NCBI RefSeq assembly: GCF_013520865.1
Contig: NZ_JACDXJ010000001.1
Span: 1,240,001-1,304,000, forward strand
Length of the DNA: 64,000 nucleotides
Source: Microvirga mediterraneensis
Lineage (GTDB): Bacteria; Pseudomonadota; Alphaproteobacteria; Rhizobiales; Beijerinckiaceae
Direction: 5' to 3'
In this document: positions 53,926-62,884 of the stretch, piece by piece
Layout of the letters: every line of letters begins with the position of its first letter
How positions within the stretch are numbered: the first letter of the stretch is position 1
Notes under the pieces: model-generated
Told to the model about the DNA's origin: nothing
Database searches by the model: none
The model's input: the letters and a program-made list of their open reading frames with translations, nothing else
Program-made: the position numbers and the translations under genes

Positions 53926-54717
53926 CTATGGGAAACCGTGTCCCAGGACGGGCCAGAAGCGCTCGGCCGGGCCGAGTGCCCCGCCCACTTCCTGGGCAAA
54001 GGCCGTCACAGCGCCGCGGAAGTCCTGGGTGAAGCGGAAGATCACCGGCACCTGACTGGCATAGCAGGCAATCGCCTCCAGCCGCTGCTCCAGCGTCTCG
54101 GCAATTGGCACCAGCACCGGCTTGCCTACCTTGCCCTCCAAGGCGGCCAAGCGGACGCGTTGGCCTTCAGGCGTATGGATGGCATACGGGCAGTCCTCGT
54201 AGGCATAGACCTCCACTCCTTGTGCAGCGAGGCAGCGGCCGGCCTCGAACACGAGCTGGTGGTCCACATGTGAGCCGATCCCTAACGGCACGAACACGCG
54301 GTTGCCCTCCCGCCACTCCGGCAGGTGGCGGATCTCCTCGGCCAGGTGAGAGGCCAGCTCTCGTTCCTCGGCAGGCAAAGGACCGAACAGCTCCTGGTCC
54401 GAGGTGTAGCGGTCGCGGTAGATCGCATCCGGCAGCCCGAGCCAGCGCACGCTGCATCCCAGCGCGTGCGCTGCGGCAGCGTCCTCAGCTCGCCTAGCCT
54501 CCAGCACTTGGTCAGGATCGGTGAGCTTCCAGCGCTCGTGTTTCCAGGCCGCGAACTCGCCGACCATCTGCGGCAGCAGCTCGCTGGCAAAAACCGTCAC
54601 CATGTGCGGCTCGTGTCTGTTCCTTGCGAGCAAGGCCACCGTGCCGCCGCAGGAGAGCGGGACGTCATCGTAGTGCGGCTGGATGAAAAGGGCGGAGCCG
54701 GAGGTGAGTTTAGGCAT
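53926..54717 (-). CDS. PIG-L family deacetylase
   Basis: The 263-residue enzyme belongs to the zinc-dependent N-acetylglucosaminyl deacetylase superfamily. It has the metal-binding PHYDD motif (residues 14-18), CGGTVALLA after it, and a distal His pair in GIGSHVDHQLVFEA. Substrates vary widely in the family (GlcNAc conjugates, mycothiol or bacillithiol precursors, antibiotics), so none is assigned. There is no signal peptide. It lies alone on the minus strand. Confidence 0.9.
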   Translation of the reverse strand: MPKLTSGSALFIQPHYDDVPLSCGGTVALLARNRHEPHMVTVFASELLPQMVGEFAAWKHERWKLTDPDQVLEARRAEDAAAAHALGCSVRWLGLPDAIYRDRYTSDQELFGPLPAEERELASHLAEEIRHLPEWREGNRVFVPLGIGSHVDHQLVFEAGRCLAAQGVEVYAYEDCPYAIHTPEGQRVRLAALEGKVGKPVLVPIAETLEQRLEAIACYASQVPVIFRFTQDFRGAVTAFAQEVGGALGPAERFWPVLGHGFP

Positions 54718-54933
54718 AGAGCCGTTCTAGGGCACTACCTCGGAAGAGGCAAAGCTGACCTACATATGTGGAGCCATAGCCGAAGGAGAGCTTCGATGCG
54801 ACTACGTGCCGAGGTAACCTAACCTCAAGGGCCTCTCATGGCCTGGTCTGATGGGCCGAGTTGATCGCGAGGCCCCGACACCGGCCGATCAGAGGACGCT
54901 TGAGCCCGTTCGTGCCGGCGTCGCCCCTTGGCT

Positions 54934-55176
54934 GTGAGGAATTACTTCAAACTTCGTTGGAGGCGGCAAGCTGTGCATCCCCTGGGTCAGGACCAAGCGG
55001 CCGAGTACCGCCGGCAGGCACAGGAGATCCGGCTGATCGCCCAGAGGATCTCGATCAACGAGGCTCGCGAGCAACTCCTTGAGTCGGCCGAACGCCTCGA
55101 ACGGCTCGCCGAAGCGGAGGAGCGCAAAGACAATCCCAAGGGTTTCATGCCAGAGCTTAACTCACAGGAGCGATGA
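54934..55176 (+). CDS. small helical hypothetical protein
   Basis: The 80-residue protein starts at a GTG (54934) or at a TTG two codons upstream. AAEYRRQAQEIRLIAQRISINEAREQLLESAERLERLAEAEE is one long helical segment of the type found in many short alphaproteobacterial proteins with the YRRxAxEIRxLA pattern. Function unknown. Confidence 0.55.
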   Translation: MRNYFKLRWRRQAVHPLGQDQAAEYRRQAQEIRLIAQRISINEAREQLLESAERLERLAEAEERKDNPKGFMPELNSQER

Positions 55177-55373
55177 CCGCGTTCCCCGCCAAGCCACAGC
55201 TCAGTGACGCTCCTGGCCCCGCAAACTGCCTCTCATCTCCTTGGTTCCCAAGACACGGCGGCAGGGAAGCGGTTCCTAACTCCACGATAGTGAACGTCGT
55301 TGCGGCACGATGATCCGGATCGTAGAATTAAGGGTGCCTGACGGGCGGGGTTGCTGCGATCATGGAGGATGCC

Positions 55374-55589
55374 ATGGGACGCAAATTCATCGACTGCCGT
55401 GCCTTTCCGAGCGAGATGAACTGCTCGATCACCATCATCGCCGACACCGAAGCCGAACTGCTGGACGCGGCTGCTCAGCATGCGGTGGCCGTGCACGGGC
55501 ACCAGGATACGCCCGAGCTGCGCGACCAGCTCCGGGGCGCCATCCATGACGGCATGCCGTCCGAGGCAGCGCCGTCCCGCGCCGCCTGA
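55374..55589 (+). CDS. DUF1059 family protein
   Basis: The 71-residue protein matches DUF1059: GRKFIDCRAFPSEMNCSITI, then ADTEAELLDAAAQHAVAVHGH and DTPELRDQLRGAIHDG. The ATG at 55374 follows GGAGGATGCC. The family is small, cytoplasmic and often found near stress genes; no reaction is known. Confidence 0.88.
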   Translation: MGRKFIDCRAFPSEMNCSITIIADTEAELLDAAAQHAVAVHGHQDTPELRDQLRGAIHDGMPSEAAPSRAA

Positions 55590-55695
55590 CGGGCCTCGCG
55601 CCGCCGATCGCGTCACTACCACCTTCGGACAGGTTGCGTCGGGCTGCGCCTGATCCCACGTCGCGGCCAGAGCCGGCTGCCGTCGGAGGAAGACC

Positions 55696-55977
55696 GTGTC
55701 CATCGCACCTGGACAATCTTCTCGTTCGGCCATGGGGAGCATTCCCCACGTGTACCCGCCCGAGATCCAGCCCCTGCTGCAATCGATCCTCGCCGCCTTG
55801 GCCGACATCGATCTCGTGCATGAGAGCGAGGTCGCCATCATCAGGGACAGCGATGCGGACGAGTGACTCAAGCAGAGCGTGATCCGCCGGCTGGAGGAGC
55901 GCCACCGCGAGCGACGGGCGCAGCATGTCCGGCAGCTCGAGGCCGTGCAGGAGCGCATCCGGGCGCTCGCGGCCTGA
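55696..55977 (+). pseudogene. small protein gene with in-frame stop, paralogue of 53645
   Basis: From the GTG at 55696 (after GGAGGAAGACC; an ATG at 55732 is also in frame) the frame gives 56 residues ending IIRDSDADE, then TGA at 55864. The same frame continues with LKQSVIRRLEERHRERRAQHV and stops at 55977. Joined, the product aligns with the protein at 53645: PPEIQPLLQSILAALADIDLVHESEV against ALFDVIREVLHRIGDIDSQHDAEL. The gene therefore probably lost function by a nonsense change. Readthrough or a shorter active product cannot be excluded. Confidence 0.65.
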
Positions 55978-56028
55978 CTGAACCAGACGGCATCCGCAGA
56001 GGCCATCGCGGCGCAGGTCTCACCCGGT

Positions 56029-56338
56029 TCAAGCCGCCTGCTGTCCTGCCGATCCGAGCGGAATAGCAATGGTGCAGCACACGCCCTCACGCTCGTACCG
56101 GATGTCGAGCTGTCCGGCGAGTTCGCGGGTGATCGTCTGTCGCAGCAGGCGCGAGCCGAAGCCTGAGTTGGGTTCGGTTTCGAGCACAGGCCCACCCAAT
56201 TCGCACCAGTCAATGGTCAGGATGGTATCTCGGCCCGTTTCATTGATCGTCCAGTCCACCTGCACCCGACCCGAGGGTGCTGACAGGGCGCCGTACTTGG
56301 CTGCATTCGTGGTGAGCTTATGGATAGCTGATCGAAAC
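56029..56338 (-). pseudogene. C-terminal fragment of an HWE histidine kinase
   Basis: The minus-strand frame reads SAIHKLTTNAAKYGALSAPSG (N box), DWCELGGPVLETEPNSGFGS and LLRQTITRELAGQLDIRYEREG, the ATPase end of an HWE kinase. The H box and all sensor domains are missing. Upstream of about 56338 the sequence is the 3' end of the second recombinase gene, so the kinase gene was probably broken by a rearrangement with that gene. Confidence 0.8.
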
Positions 56339-57388
56339 GCCGTTGAGCCTTCGGGCTTCTGTACGGGTGCGGGGCTGGTCACAAGCAATCTTTGCCTTCG
56401 TGCGGGCCCCAGGCCGCACCTGAGCGCACAAGTCGGTAGCAATCGATGCGAGCTTGCGCACCCGCGCGGAGCGCCAGCCTTTGCGCCCTGAAGCATAGTG
56501 GGATCCATTTGTGTCGGCGCTGGCGTGGCCCATGCGCACAGCGATCTCCTCGCGGCGGACCCCAGCGGCCGCGAGGTTGGCCCGGTATTGATGACGGCTT
56601 GTATAGAGGCAAATCCGATTGCGCTTACCCTTCCCGCGGACCTTGCGGAGCACGGCTTGCATGCGACGAAGCGCAAGCTCCGGACTCCCTGCCTTCTTGA
56701 CTACCTGCCCTACCGTCTCAAGCAGATCAATCAGGAGGCGGATGTCTCCCTCATCGTAGTCGTCGAGGGGGACATCCCGAGTGGCGGCCAGTGCCCGACC
56801 GTTTTCGGGTGAAAATTTTGCACTCCGACAGCGCAGCACGTTTCCGATGATCTTAGCCTCTGGCCATTCTGACGGCCTCAGACCAAGGTAGCAGCCGTGC
56901 TTCAGGATTCCAGCGGCCGCCCGAGCTTCGTCGGATCCTTCGCTATACAAAGCATGGACGATGCTCTCTAGGCGTCTTTCAGGCAGGTGACGTGCTCGCC
57001 CCGCCGACGTGCGCCAGCGCCTCCTACCTTTCGAGCCTATCGCGGCCTCGTCAGGTCGCTCGATCCTGCGCAGCTTCGCCTCGAGTTCCTCGATCCGCTC
57101 TCTCGGGATCGAGCCCCCGTCCCACATGTCGCGCAGCTCCTGCAGGATGGCTGCGCGGTACTGGCGGAAGCTCGCGGGTTTCAGGTCGTGCGCACGAGCG
57201 ACGACATCGTCGATGACGTCATCGATTGACACGGTTGGGCAACCCAGCTCTCGGCTCAGACGCCGGACCATGCCTGCATAGCGGATGCGATACTGGTCCT
57301 CAGTCTTCGACGAGCGGGCCTGCACCCTGCCGCCAGCATCCGGGCGGGACAGGCAATCAGGATAGGGAGAAGGTTTCAGCATTCTCAA
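56318..57388 (-). CDS. second tyrosine recombinase-like protein
   Basis: The 356-residue protein carries the tyrosine-recombinase pattern: Arg in YLGLRPSEWPEAKI, HxxR in SRHQYRANL, then MGHASADTNGSHYASGRKGW with the His and the candidate nucleophile Tyr. An N-terminal helical region (about 30-110) would be the core-binding domain. It is unrelated to the island integrase at 5970. Its last 20 codons overlap the kinase fragment, and its C-terminus may be altered. The start could also be the second Met. It may mark a separate insertion within the island. Confidence 0.78.
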   Translation of the reverse strand: MRMLKPSPYPDCLSRPDAGGRVQARSSKTEDQYRIRYAGMVRRLSRELGCPTVSIDDVIDDVVARAHDLKPASFRQYRAAILQELRDMWDGGSIPRERIEELEAKLRRIERPDEAAIGSKGRRRWRTSAGRARHLPERRLESIVHALYSEGSDEARAAAGILKHGCYLGLRPSEWPEAKIIGNVLRCRSAKFSPENGRALAATRDVPLDDYDEGDIRLLIDLLETVGQVVKKAGSPELALRRMQAVLRKVRGKGKRNRICLYTSRHQYRANLAAAGVRREEIAVRMGHASADTNGSHYASGRKGWRSARVRKLASIATDLCAQVRPGARTKAKIACDQPRTRTEARRLNGVSISYP

Positions 57389-57779
57389 GTCCTGGGCTAC
57401 GTTACAGTCCCAAGAGACTACGCCTTTGCGATGAAAGTATCCCGCTCGGCTGGAATGGTGGCTCTGCCCCGCAAGGGAGCAGGTGAATCAGGAGGTTACA
57501 CGGCTCAGCCGTCGGTGAGTCTGCGTGAAATTCGGCGCATCCGTCACCCGAAATCATCCTGCGCCAGGGGCCCTGAAAAGAGGATTCGGTGATGAAGTGC
57601 GCCTGATCTGAGGGCTCAGAGAGGTAGTCTGGTGGAGCCAAACTGATTTCCATTTCGCTCCCCGCTGCCAAGAGCAAGGATCTGGTCAGGCATATCGCTC
57701 GGGTATCAGACTGCCGACCCTATTCGCGAGGTCCACTGAAATTGGCGTGAGTTGCGGTGGACCTATTGTAACTCGGGGC
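57389..57779. other. non-coding stretch upstream of the second recombinase
   Basis: About 390 bases without a recognisable gene. Short frames on the minus strand have no ribosome site. It leads into the 21-bp repeat block. Confidence 0.4.
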
Positions 57780-57905
57780 GATGCGTTTGGCTTCGCCGAA
57801 CTTACGTTCGTATTCGTCGGACTAGTGTTAGTGTTCACCGTTGGTGCGTTTGTATTGACCAGAAGCGCGTTTGGAATCACCGGAAAAGCGTTACATACGG
57901 TACAT
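57780..57905. repeat. six degenerate 21-bp tandem repeats
   Basis: Units begin at 57780, 57801, 57822, 57843, 57864 and 57885, each 21 bases long. The shared core is GCGTTTG near the start and TTCACCGGA-like at the end (for example ggtgcgtttgtattgaccag and agcgcgtttggaatcaccgg, first 20 bases of each). On the minus strand they would give a 7-residue repeat (NTNAPTV-like). The period being a multiple of three suggests a coding origin, but no supported gene covers them. Iteron-like or recombinase-binding roles are alternatives. Confidence 0.75.
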
Positions 57906-58447
57906 CTCGGGATCTAAAGTGGGTCATTCAGAATGGACTGAGCTTCTTCTCCCCCTCAAGAGGATCCTGTGAACTTTTCCGCGAAGTGCAGGCGCTACGC
58001 GAGCGCATGTAAGAACCTCTCTAATCCCCCCTTGCGAGCCAATTGGCAGGTGATCGGGGGAGGCGCATCTATTGGCGGTGAATATAGGCACAGATAATTC
58101 CATCAATGTTTATCGACAAAGTTATATTCGAGCAGATGCACCTCTACACAATGGCCAAATTACGCTAAGGCACTTTCGGACAACTTCTTGCCCCTTGCTT
58201 GTTTTGGCAGCTTTCTTTTACGTTCTGTAACAGTAATGAGCATTTCTTTGGCTCCCGATGAATTCCATTACAAACGCCTGTCTTCGGGGATCCCACGCAG
58301 CCGCCGCTCTAAAGCAGACCCAGATTGATCTCGGGGACTTTGGACGCGGGAAAAAGTTGTGATATCCGGCGGGTCTCCATTGCGGGTCGGCCGCTGCCGT
58401 CCTTCACTGGACCTTACCTGCCCCCTCATGGATCAGACTATTCCCCC
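57906..58447. other. AT-richer region before the ABC-3C operon
   Basis: About 540 bases with clearly lower GC than the rest, containing several TTAT/TAAC-rich stretches. It should carry the promoter of the ABC-3C operon. I cannot assign a -35/-10 pair with confidence and see no gene. Confidence 0.45.
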
Positions 58448-59388
58448 ATGGCCTCTTGGATGCCCCCTCACCAGCGCTGGTACTGGCAGGCCCTACTGGA
58501 GCGACCCTGCGGCGGCTGCACGGCGACGCCTTCCAAGGCTTCTTCTCCGACGTCATGTCCGAGCTGCACGGCGACGACTTCGTGCCGGTGGGCGCGTTCG
58601 GACGCCGCGGAGACAAGGGGTGCGACGGGTATCTCTTCCAGTCGGGACAGCTCTTCCAGTGCTACGACAAGCTGCACGATGCGGGGCTGGACGTCGACGG
58701 GATGGTCGGCAAGATGGAGAAGGACTACGGCAAGGCCGCCGCTGGCCTCTCCGTGATCATGAAGGAGTGGCACTTCGTCCACGACCTGTTCGACGGCTTT
58801 CCGGTGGAGGCCATCCTCAAGCTGAAGGAGCTCGAGGCCGCAAACAGCCAGCACAAATTCGGGTTCATCGGACCACAGGGGTTCGAGGACCGGGTGCTCC
58901 GGCTAGACGAGGAACACGTGGTCGCCCTGCTCGGCCCGGCGGCGACCGCCGCGGACACCCAGAACATGCGCATGGAGGAGGTCAGTGATCTGATCAAGGC
59001 GGTCATGGCGAGCGTCGACGCCGACCAGCCGGACACAGGCCCCATCACCGTTGTGCCCTACGACAAGCTTGAGACCAACAAGATCACCGGATGCTGGCAT
59101 CACCTGCTGGTGGCCGGGTTCAGCAACGCCCCGCATGTCCGCCACTACATCGACCGTCACCCCGACCCGGAACTCGGAACGCACCTGGCCAGGGTGTTCA
59201 AGGCCCGCTACGAGAACCTGAAGCTGCAAGGACTGAAGCCGAACGCGATCCTTGCCTCGCTCTACGAAGGCATCACCGGCGTCGGAAGCGTGTCGCCGGA
59301 GCGCCAGGTCGCCGCACATGCCCTGCTCGCCTACCTGTTTGAGGCTTGCGACATCTTCGAGGATCATCCCTCCAAGGTGAACGCATGA
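58448..59388 (+). CDS. ABC-three-component (ABC-3C) system protein, first component (start probably frameshifted)
   Basis: This is the large first component of an ABC-3C system. The main frame (from 58456) gives about 310 residues: RLHGDAFQGFFSDVMSELHGDDF, GRRGDKGCDGYLFQSGQLFQCY, MVGKMEKDYGKA and MKEWHFVHDLFDGFPVEAI. The block GDKGCDGY followed by FQCY resembles a restriction-endonuclease-like core. The preceding bases from the ATG at 58448 encode MASWMPPHQRWYWQALLER in another frame, which looks like the family N-terminus, so a frameshift near 58500 is likely. The stop overlaps the next gene as ATGA. Confidence 0.75.
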
Positions 59389-59636
59389 TTCTTCCCGGCA
59401 AACATCTCTCTCCCCACCGCGCCCTTATCGGCGTCGGCGCGGAGATCCTTGCCCAGTTGGACCGCCCCCGCGCGGTGTCCGACCTGTGGGATCGCGTGCG
59501 TGCGGCACGGGGTGGCCGCCAGGCCGCGGCACCCCTCTCCTTTGACTGGTTCGTGCTTGCCCTGACGTTCCTGTACACGATCTATGCGGTGGAGGACGCG
59601 GACGGACTGGTGCGGCCCGGGCAGGGTGCGCCATGA
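59385..59636 (+). CDS. ABC-3C system middle component
   Basis: The 83-residue protein (MILPGKHLSPHRALIGVGAEILAQL, RPRAVSDLWDRVRAAR, LSFDWFVLALTFLYTIYAVEDADGL) matches the small winged-helix-like middle components (MC6 type) of ABC-three-component systems, which lie between the effector-like protein and the ATPase. Its ATG overlaps the upstream stop, and its stop overlaps the ATPase start, both as ATGA. Such tight coupling supports a three-subunit complex. Confidence 0.85.
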   Translation: MILPGKHLSPHRALIGVGAEILAQLDRPRAVSDLWDRVRAARGGRQAAAPLSFDWFVLALTFLYTIYAVEDADGLVRPGQGAP

Positions 59637-61408
59637 TCGTCTCCATCAGCAGCAGCCTGCTGACATTCAAGACCGTGAGGTTCCACGGGGGCCTCAACGT
59701 CGTCCTGTCGACGAAAGCTCCGGGCTCCAACGACAGGCAGACCCGCAACAGCGCTGGCAAGACCAGCCTGATCGAGATCATCCACTTCCTGCTGGGAGGG
59801 AAGGCCGATCCCGACAGCCTCCCCCGCCACAAGGCTCTGGCCGCCCATACCTTCAACGGCCGGTTCGTCATCGGCGGTCGGGAGGTGGACGTCGCACGCA
59901 GCGGCGCCAAGGCGTCGCGGGTGTTCATCGACGAGGGCAGCGCGAAGCATTTCGGGCTGGCCACGAAGAAGGACAAGGAGACCGGCGCAGAGTTCGTGTC
60001 GAACGAGGCCTGGAAGGACTTCCTGGCCCACCGGTTCTTCGACTTCCCCGCGGTGGTGGAGGGCTCGCCCTTCGAGGAGAGCTACACCCCGTCGTTCCGC
60101 GCCCTGTTCGCGTACTTCGCGCGGCGCTACGGATCGGGCGCGTTCCTGCACCCGAAGAAGCAGGCCGAGGCGCAGCAGCGCTGGGACTGGCAAGTGAACC
60201 TTTCGTACCTGCTCGGGCTCGACTGGCGCATCCCCCGCGATCTGCACATGGTGCGGCAGCGGGAGGGCCAGCTGGAGGAGCTCAAGAGGGCGGCAAAGGG
60301 CGGAGCGCTCGGCCACCTAATCGGAACCGTGGCGGAGCTCCGCCCAGCCCTGGTCCTCGCCGAGGCCAGGGCGACCAAGCTGCGCGAGCAGCTCGGCCGG
60401 TTCCAGGTCCATGAGTCCTACCGGGAGATGATGGACCGGGCCGCCCGCGCCAAGACGGAGATGCAGGCTCTCACCCGCCGGGCCGTCTCGCTTCGCGAGA
60501 CCCTTGCCCATCTTCAGGAGGCACTGAAGCGCGAGCGCCAGCCTGAACGGGATGACGTCAATCGTCTCTATCAGGCGGTCGGAATCGAGCTGCCCGAGAG
60601 TGCGAAGCGGCGGTTCGAGGATGTCGAGCGTTTTCATCAGTCTGTGGTGGAGAACCGCAGGCTGCGCCTCCAAGAGGAGATCGAGGGCATCGAACGTGAG
60701 CTCGCTACTGGCGAGATCAGGTCGGCGGATCTGGATGTCGAGCGCAGCGAGATCCTCCGGATGCTGGAGGGACGAGGTGCCCTGGAGGATTTTACCGCAC
60801 TGCAGAAGCGGCTTGCCGACGCCGACGCGGAAGCCGCCTCCCTGCGCGAGCGGTTCAAGGCGGCAGAGGCCCTTGAGAGCGAGACCACACAGCTCGGCAT
60901 TGACCGGAAGAGCATCAAGCGTCGGCTGCAGGAAGACCATCAGCTGCGACGGGACAGGCTGGACGAGGCGATCCTGCTGATCGGCGAAGCCATCGGTCAT
61001 CTCTACGAGGAACGGCAGGGCAAGTTCGAGGTGGAGGCCACCGAGAACGGGCCGGAGTTCCGCATCTCGATCCAGGGTGACCGGGGCGGCGGGATCTCCA
61101 ACATGGAGATCTTCTGCCTGGATCATGCCCTGTTCGCAATCTGGTCAGGTCGCAAGAAGGGGCCAGGCCTCCTCATCCACGACAGCCATCTCTTCGACGG
61201 AGTCGACGCACGCCAGGTCGCGAACGCGCTCGACCTCGGAGCTGTCACCGCCACGCGGTTCGGCGCCCAATACATAGTGGCTCTCAACTCGGACATCTTC
61301 GACAACCTGCCCCTGCCGGACACCATCGACCGCGACGCCATCGTGGTGCCGACCCGTCTCTGGGACGAGAGCGAGACGGGCGGCCTGTTCGGTTTCCAGT
61401 TCGACTGA
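59633..61408 (+). CDS. DUF2326-type ABC ATPase of the ABC-3C system
   Basis: The 591-residue SMC/Rad50-like ATPase has an N-terminal nucleotide-binding half with a divergent P-loop (TRNSAGKTSLIEIIHFLLGG, Lys43), a long coiled-coil middle (about 225-465) and a C-terminal half with NMEIFCLDHALFAIWSGR and the Walker-B-like GPGLLIHDSHLFDGVD (DUF2326). In ABC-3C systems this ATPase is thought to sense invading nucleic acid or replication stress and trigger the partner effector. It is the last gene of the operon and looks intact. Confidence 0.93.
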   Translation: MIVSISSSLLTFKTVRFHGGLNVVLSTKAPGSNDRQTRNSAGKTSLIEIIHFLLGGKADPDSLPRHKALAAHTFNGRFVIGGREVDVARSGAKASRVFIDEGSAKHFGLATKKDKETGAEFVSNEAWKDFLAHRFFDFPAVVEGSPFEESYTPSFRALFAYFARRYGSGAFLHPKKQAEAQQRWDWQVNLSYLLGLDWRIPRDLHMVRQREGQLEELKRAAKGGALGHLIGTVAELRPALVLAEARATKLREQLGRFQVHESYREMMDRAARAKTEMQALTRRAVSLRETLAHLQEALKRERQPERDDVNRLYQAVGIELPESAKRRFEDVERFHQSVVENRRLRLQEEIEGIERELATGEIRSADLDVERSEILRMLEGRGALEDFTALQKRLADADAEAASLRERFKAAEALESETTQLGIDRKSIKRRLQEDHQLRRDRLDEAILLIGEAIGHLYEERQGKFEVEATENGPEFRISIQGDRGGGISNMEIFCLDHALFAIWSGRKKGPGLLIHDSHLFDGVDARQVANALDLGAVTATRFGAQYIVALNSDIFDNLPLPDTIDRDAIVVPTRLWDESETGGLFGFQFD

Positions 61409-62031
61409 CGAGCACAAGCGCTTGGTCCGAATGAGGTTCGGTCATATTCCATATGCGGTGCCACGACAGCGCCATCGGCTTGAGGGTCACCGTTGTAGAC
61501 GATGGTTTCAAATCTGACCTACTAACATCCAGCCCGAACGTTGCATCAAGGGCTAACCACCTTCTGGATCGGCGCTGGAGATCCGAATCCCATTGTATTC
61601 TACATCACCCCTTGAGCAGGTAGTCATCCTACTCGAAGCAGTCCACCATGCGGCGTTGATGAGGATGTAACGCGGCGTACACTGCACCATAGTAGCAGCC
61701 TATTGGCCTCCTCCAGCTTCGACTGGGGGCATTGACTACGATAATCGGCTGTATTCTGACATATTATGAGGTCATGGGGAGTTCAGCGCGTGTTCACGGT
61801 GCAAGTGTCAACCCCTGAAACACATAGAACGCAAAGTGCACTCACTTTGTCACCAGTATCGGCAGCCATCACGGATTGTTAGAAGCAGGGAGTGCGTATA
61901 CGGGCTTTCTCCTGAACTACGAGTTATGTCTGCGAAACAAACAATTCGCGGACTGCCCTCCAGTTGAAATCCTATCCGACAAGATTTATACTACCAGCCG
62001 TACATATATGTATGAGGCCTCGTTATGCGGC
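61409..62031. other. AT-richer region after the ABC-3C operon
   Basis: About 620 bases of lower GC content. A frame on the plus strand from 61876 has no ribosome site or known motif. I recognise nothing, though decayed IS or gene remnants are possible. Confidence 0.4.
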
Positions 62032-62505
62032 TTACGCCGCGCCCTGGCACAGGAAGCCAATTGGTCGCGGCGCACCACAGAGGTAGGAGTGCTCGATGCT
62101 GCGGATCGTGAAGCCTGCCCTGTCTAGGAGCTTTTGAACGGGTGGGTCAGATTGCATCGCACGGCCAGCCTGCACCAGATCGGTTGAGTTGCTGCTGCCA
62201 AGTGACCACGCCAGCTTCGCATGACTTGCCGTGCTCCAGGAACAGGACGCGTCCACCCAGCCGCAGCACGCGCAAGACCTTAACCGGATCCTCCACCAAG
62301 CACGGAGTGTAGGTGGTGACCGCCGTGTCGACGGAGGCATCCGCCACAGACAGCGCCGTGACCGACACCTGTGATCTTCAGCGGGACCGGCGAGCGGCCC
62401 CGCTTCATTAAGTCCGCTCGGGATCGACACTGATCACGAGTGTGACGCGGAAGGATCGTACAGCGGCTGGTTCAGCCCCAGCCCAATCCCGATCTCAAGC
62501 ACCAT
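62032..62505 (-). pseudogene. decayed class I SAM-dependent methyltransferase
   Basis: Pieces of a class I methyltransferase can be read in order on the minus strand but in different frames: VLEIGIGLGLNQPLYDP (SAM-binding motif I), VISVDPE, then SVADASVDTAVTTYTPCLVEDPVKVLRVLRLGGRVLFLEHGKS (motifs II-III), and finally AGFTIRSIEHSYLCGAPRPIGFL at the C-terminus. At least two frameshifts and a stop separate them. The N-terminal helix and start are missing. It is the last gene trace before attR. Confidence 0.7.
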
Positions 62506-62782
62506 GCCAGAGACCCTCGGGCAACTTTCGGACGTTTATTGGCGCTTGCCTCCATTGAGCAGATACAGTTGACGAGCCGCGGATGGATAAAATGCGTATA
62601 GAAGCCGATGACGGAACTCTCCCGGGCTGCGACAGAGAATGGATACGCTGTTGGCCACATGCTTGCGAGATCGCGGTACGCCGTGACCCAGCACACGTTG
62701 CGCAGTCAGTTGTTTAGTTCCCAAGCATGGGCAGGCTGGGCAAGATGAACTCAAGCGGTCTTTGTCCATGAGGGTGGACGAA
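62506..62782. other. non-coding stretch near the right island end
   Basis: About 280 bases with no recognisable gene. It leads into the GGTACAAA motifs. Confidence 0.4.
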
Positions 62783-62805
62783 GGTACAAAGGGCTGGTAC
62801 AAAGG
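62783..62805 (+). repeat. paired GGTACAAA motifs near attR (candidate arm-type sites)
   Basis: Two copies of GGTACAAA, 13 bases apart, match the pair at 5944-5967 next to attL in sequence, orientation and spacing. They stand 60 bases before the attR core. Confidence 0.5.
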
Positions 62806-62864
62806 CTATACATCACGGCAGCCAAAAAACCTTGTTCAGCAACGGTTTTCGCGAAGCCGGCGGA

Positions 62865-62884
62865 GAATCTCCCCCTCTCCGCCA
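62865..62884 (+). repeat. attR core: repeat of tRNA-Ser 3' end
   Basis: gaatctccccctctccgcca is an exact 20-base copy of the tRNA-Ser 3' end at 5859-5878, in the same orientation, without the rest of a tRNA. Flanking bases differ. It marks the right junction of the island with the chromosome. Confidence 0.92.

Noticed and set aside
55864..55866. TGA as a selenocysteine codon in the small gene at 55696
   Set aside because: The paralogue has no Cys at this place and no SECIS-like hairpin is evident; a simple nonsense change is more likely.
57780..57905. Possible CRISPR array
   Set aside because: The 21-bp units are contiguous and degenerate, without spacers, and no cas genes are near.
61876..62127. 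Plus-strand frame of 83 codons
   Set aside because: No ribosome site, no recognisable motif, and it overlaps the methyltransferase relic on the other strand.
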